Shown here one piece after another: positions 6,699 through 6,979 of a stretch of 6,979 bases of DNA (position 1 is the stretch's first letter; every line of letters starts with the position of its first letter). Source of the stretch: Tannerella sp. (GTDB lineage Bacteria; Bacteroidota; Bacteroidia; Bacteroidales; Tannerellaceae). The notes under the pieces are model-generated. The model had not been told where the DNA came from. It ran no database searches and saw only the letters and a program-made list of their open reading frames with translations. The stretch is taken from positions 1-6,979 of the forward strand of contig JAIRYY010000070.1 of NCBI GenBank assembly GCA_031267485.1. The letters run 5' to 3'. The translations under genes and the position numbers were made by a program.

Positions 6699-6979
6699 AG
6701 ACGGAATCCGGGGGTATATTCCAAATTGTCGCACGTTATTGTCTTATTGCCACATCGCGACGGAACAATACCGGAAATGACCTCCGCGCGGAGGCGGAGG
6801 CAATCTCCGCGCACAGGGAATGTCAGTAGAAAAACATTCCACATAAGACTCTGCCGATAAATGATTGCATCCCCGTAAAGCCGGCAGGCGCGGAAGTTGC
6901 CGGTAATTTGTTGTTGCCGGACTTGCGCATGAAAACACAGGATGTGAAATCCGGCATTTCCAACCGGTTTTGCCTTTCG
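6699..6979. other. Non-coding stretch upstream of addB, rich in inverted repeats
   Basis: I see no supportable gene in these 281 bases. The stretch holds a GC-rich inverted-repeat cluster. CCTCCGCGCGGAGG (6781-6794) is a perfect palindrome. GCGCGGAG (6786-6793) can instead pair with CTCCGCGC (6805-6812), and CGGAG (6795-6799) with CTCCG (6805-6809). GGAATGT (6817-6823) pairs with ACATTCC (6834-6840). GTTGCCGG occurs twice as a direct repeat (6896-6903 and 6913-6920). None is followed by a T-run, so none is a plain terminator. A minus-strand frame stays open from 6979 to a TAG at 6683 but its translation looks like no protein. A + strand ATG at 6928 opens 17 codons to the window end and could begin a gene outside the window. 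Confidence 0.45.

Noticed and set aside
6928..6979. ATG with 17 open + strand codons reaching the window end
   Set aside because: It could be the start of a gene, but there is no exact -7 box before it, no clear ribosome site, and too little sequence to judge.
6683..6979. Minus-strand frame open for about 99 codons from the window end to a TAG just upstream of the addB promoter
   Set aside because: It might be the tail of an upstream gene, but the translation is rich in Cys, Arg and Phe, lacks any motif and crosses the GC-rich inverted repeats, so a chance open frame is more likely.
1..6979. CRISPR arrays, tRNA or rRNA genes, complete insertion sequences, phage or toxin-antitoxin modules
   Set aside because: None seen: no spaced repeat arrays, no tRNA-like cloverleaf or TTCGA arm in the spacers, and no transposon ends around the Rpn-type pseudogene.

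Overview
The window reads as a Bacteroidota chromosome, most likely Bacteroidales. Three things point there: a SusD/RagB-type lipoprotein end, a membrane-anchored OmpH/Skp protein, and four promoter-like sites that exactly match the Bacteroidota -7 consensus TAnnTTTG just upstream of the genes that need them. Coding DNA is GC-rich, while the intergenic spacers and the broken Rpn-type gene are more AT-rich. Genus cannot be fixed from this sequence.

Layout. Bases 1-381 (+) are the last 126 codons of a SusD-like glycan-binding lipoprotein, the tail of a probable polysaccharide utilisation locus, closed by a very strong hairpin terminator (401-447). Convergent to it is pepD (548-2008, -), a complete M20C dipeptidase. 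A 136-bp divergent promoter region separates pepD from a two-gene + strand operon: a 71-residue single-pass membrane protein of unknown function (2145-2360) and an OmpH/Skp-like periplasmic chaperone with an uncleaved-looking membrane anchor (2373-3005). A bidirectional terminator (3033-3073) ends this operon and the convergent gene next to it. That neighbour (3069-3690, -) is a Rpn-family PD-(D/E)XK transposase/nuclease reduced to a pseudogene: its first ~28 codons and its C-terminal part remain, but the catalytic core between them is gone and the two parts are out of frame. Its promoter is still recognisable. Next is a large AddB-type nuclease subunit (3779-6649, -) with an intact RecB-family nuclease motif and all four iron-sulphur cysteines. 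The last ~300 bases, upstream of it, hold no gene I can support but contain a cluster of inverted repeats and a direct repeat around the addB promoter.

The genes are mostly unrelated housekeeping functions (peptide turnover, outer-membrane protein folding, recombination repair) placed side by side as short transcription units. I do not see a new multi-gene defence or mobile system. The points most worth a second look are the Rpn gene that lost its nuclease core, the unknown small membrane protein paired with OmpH, the addB gene without a neighbouring addA helicase, and the repeats in front of addB.
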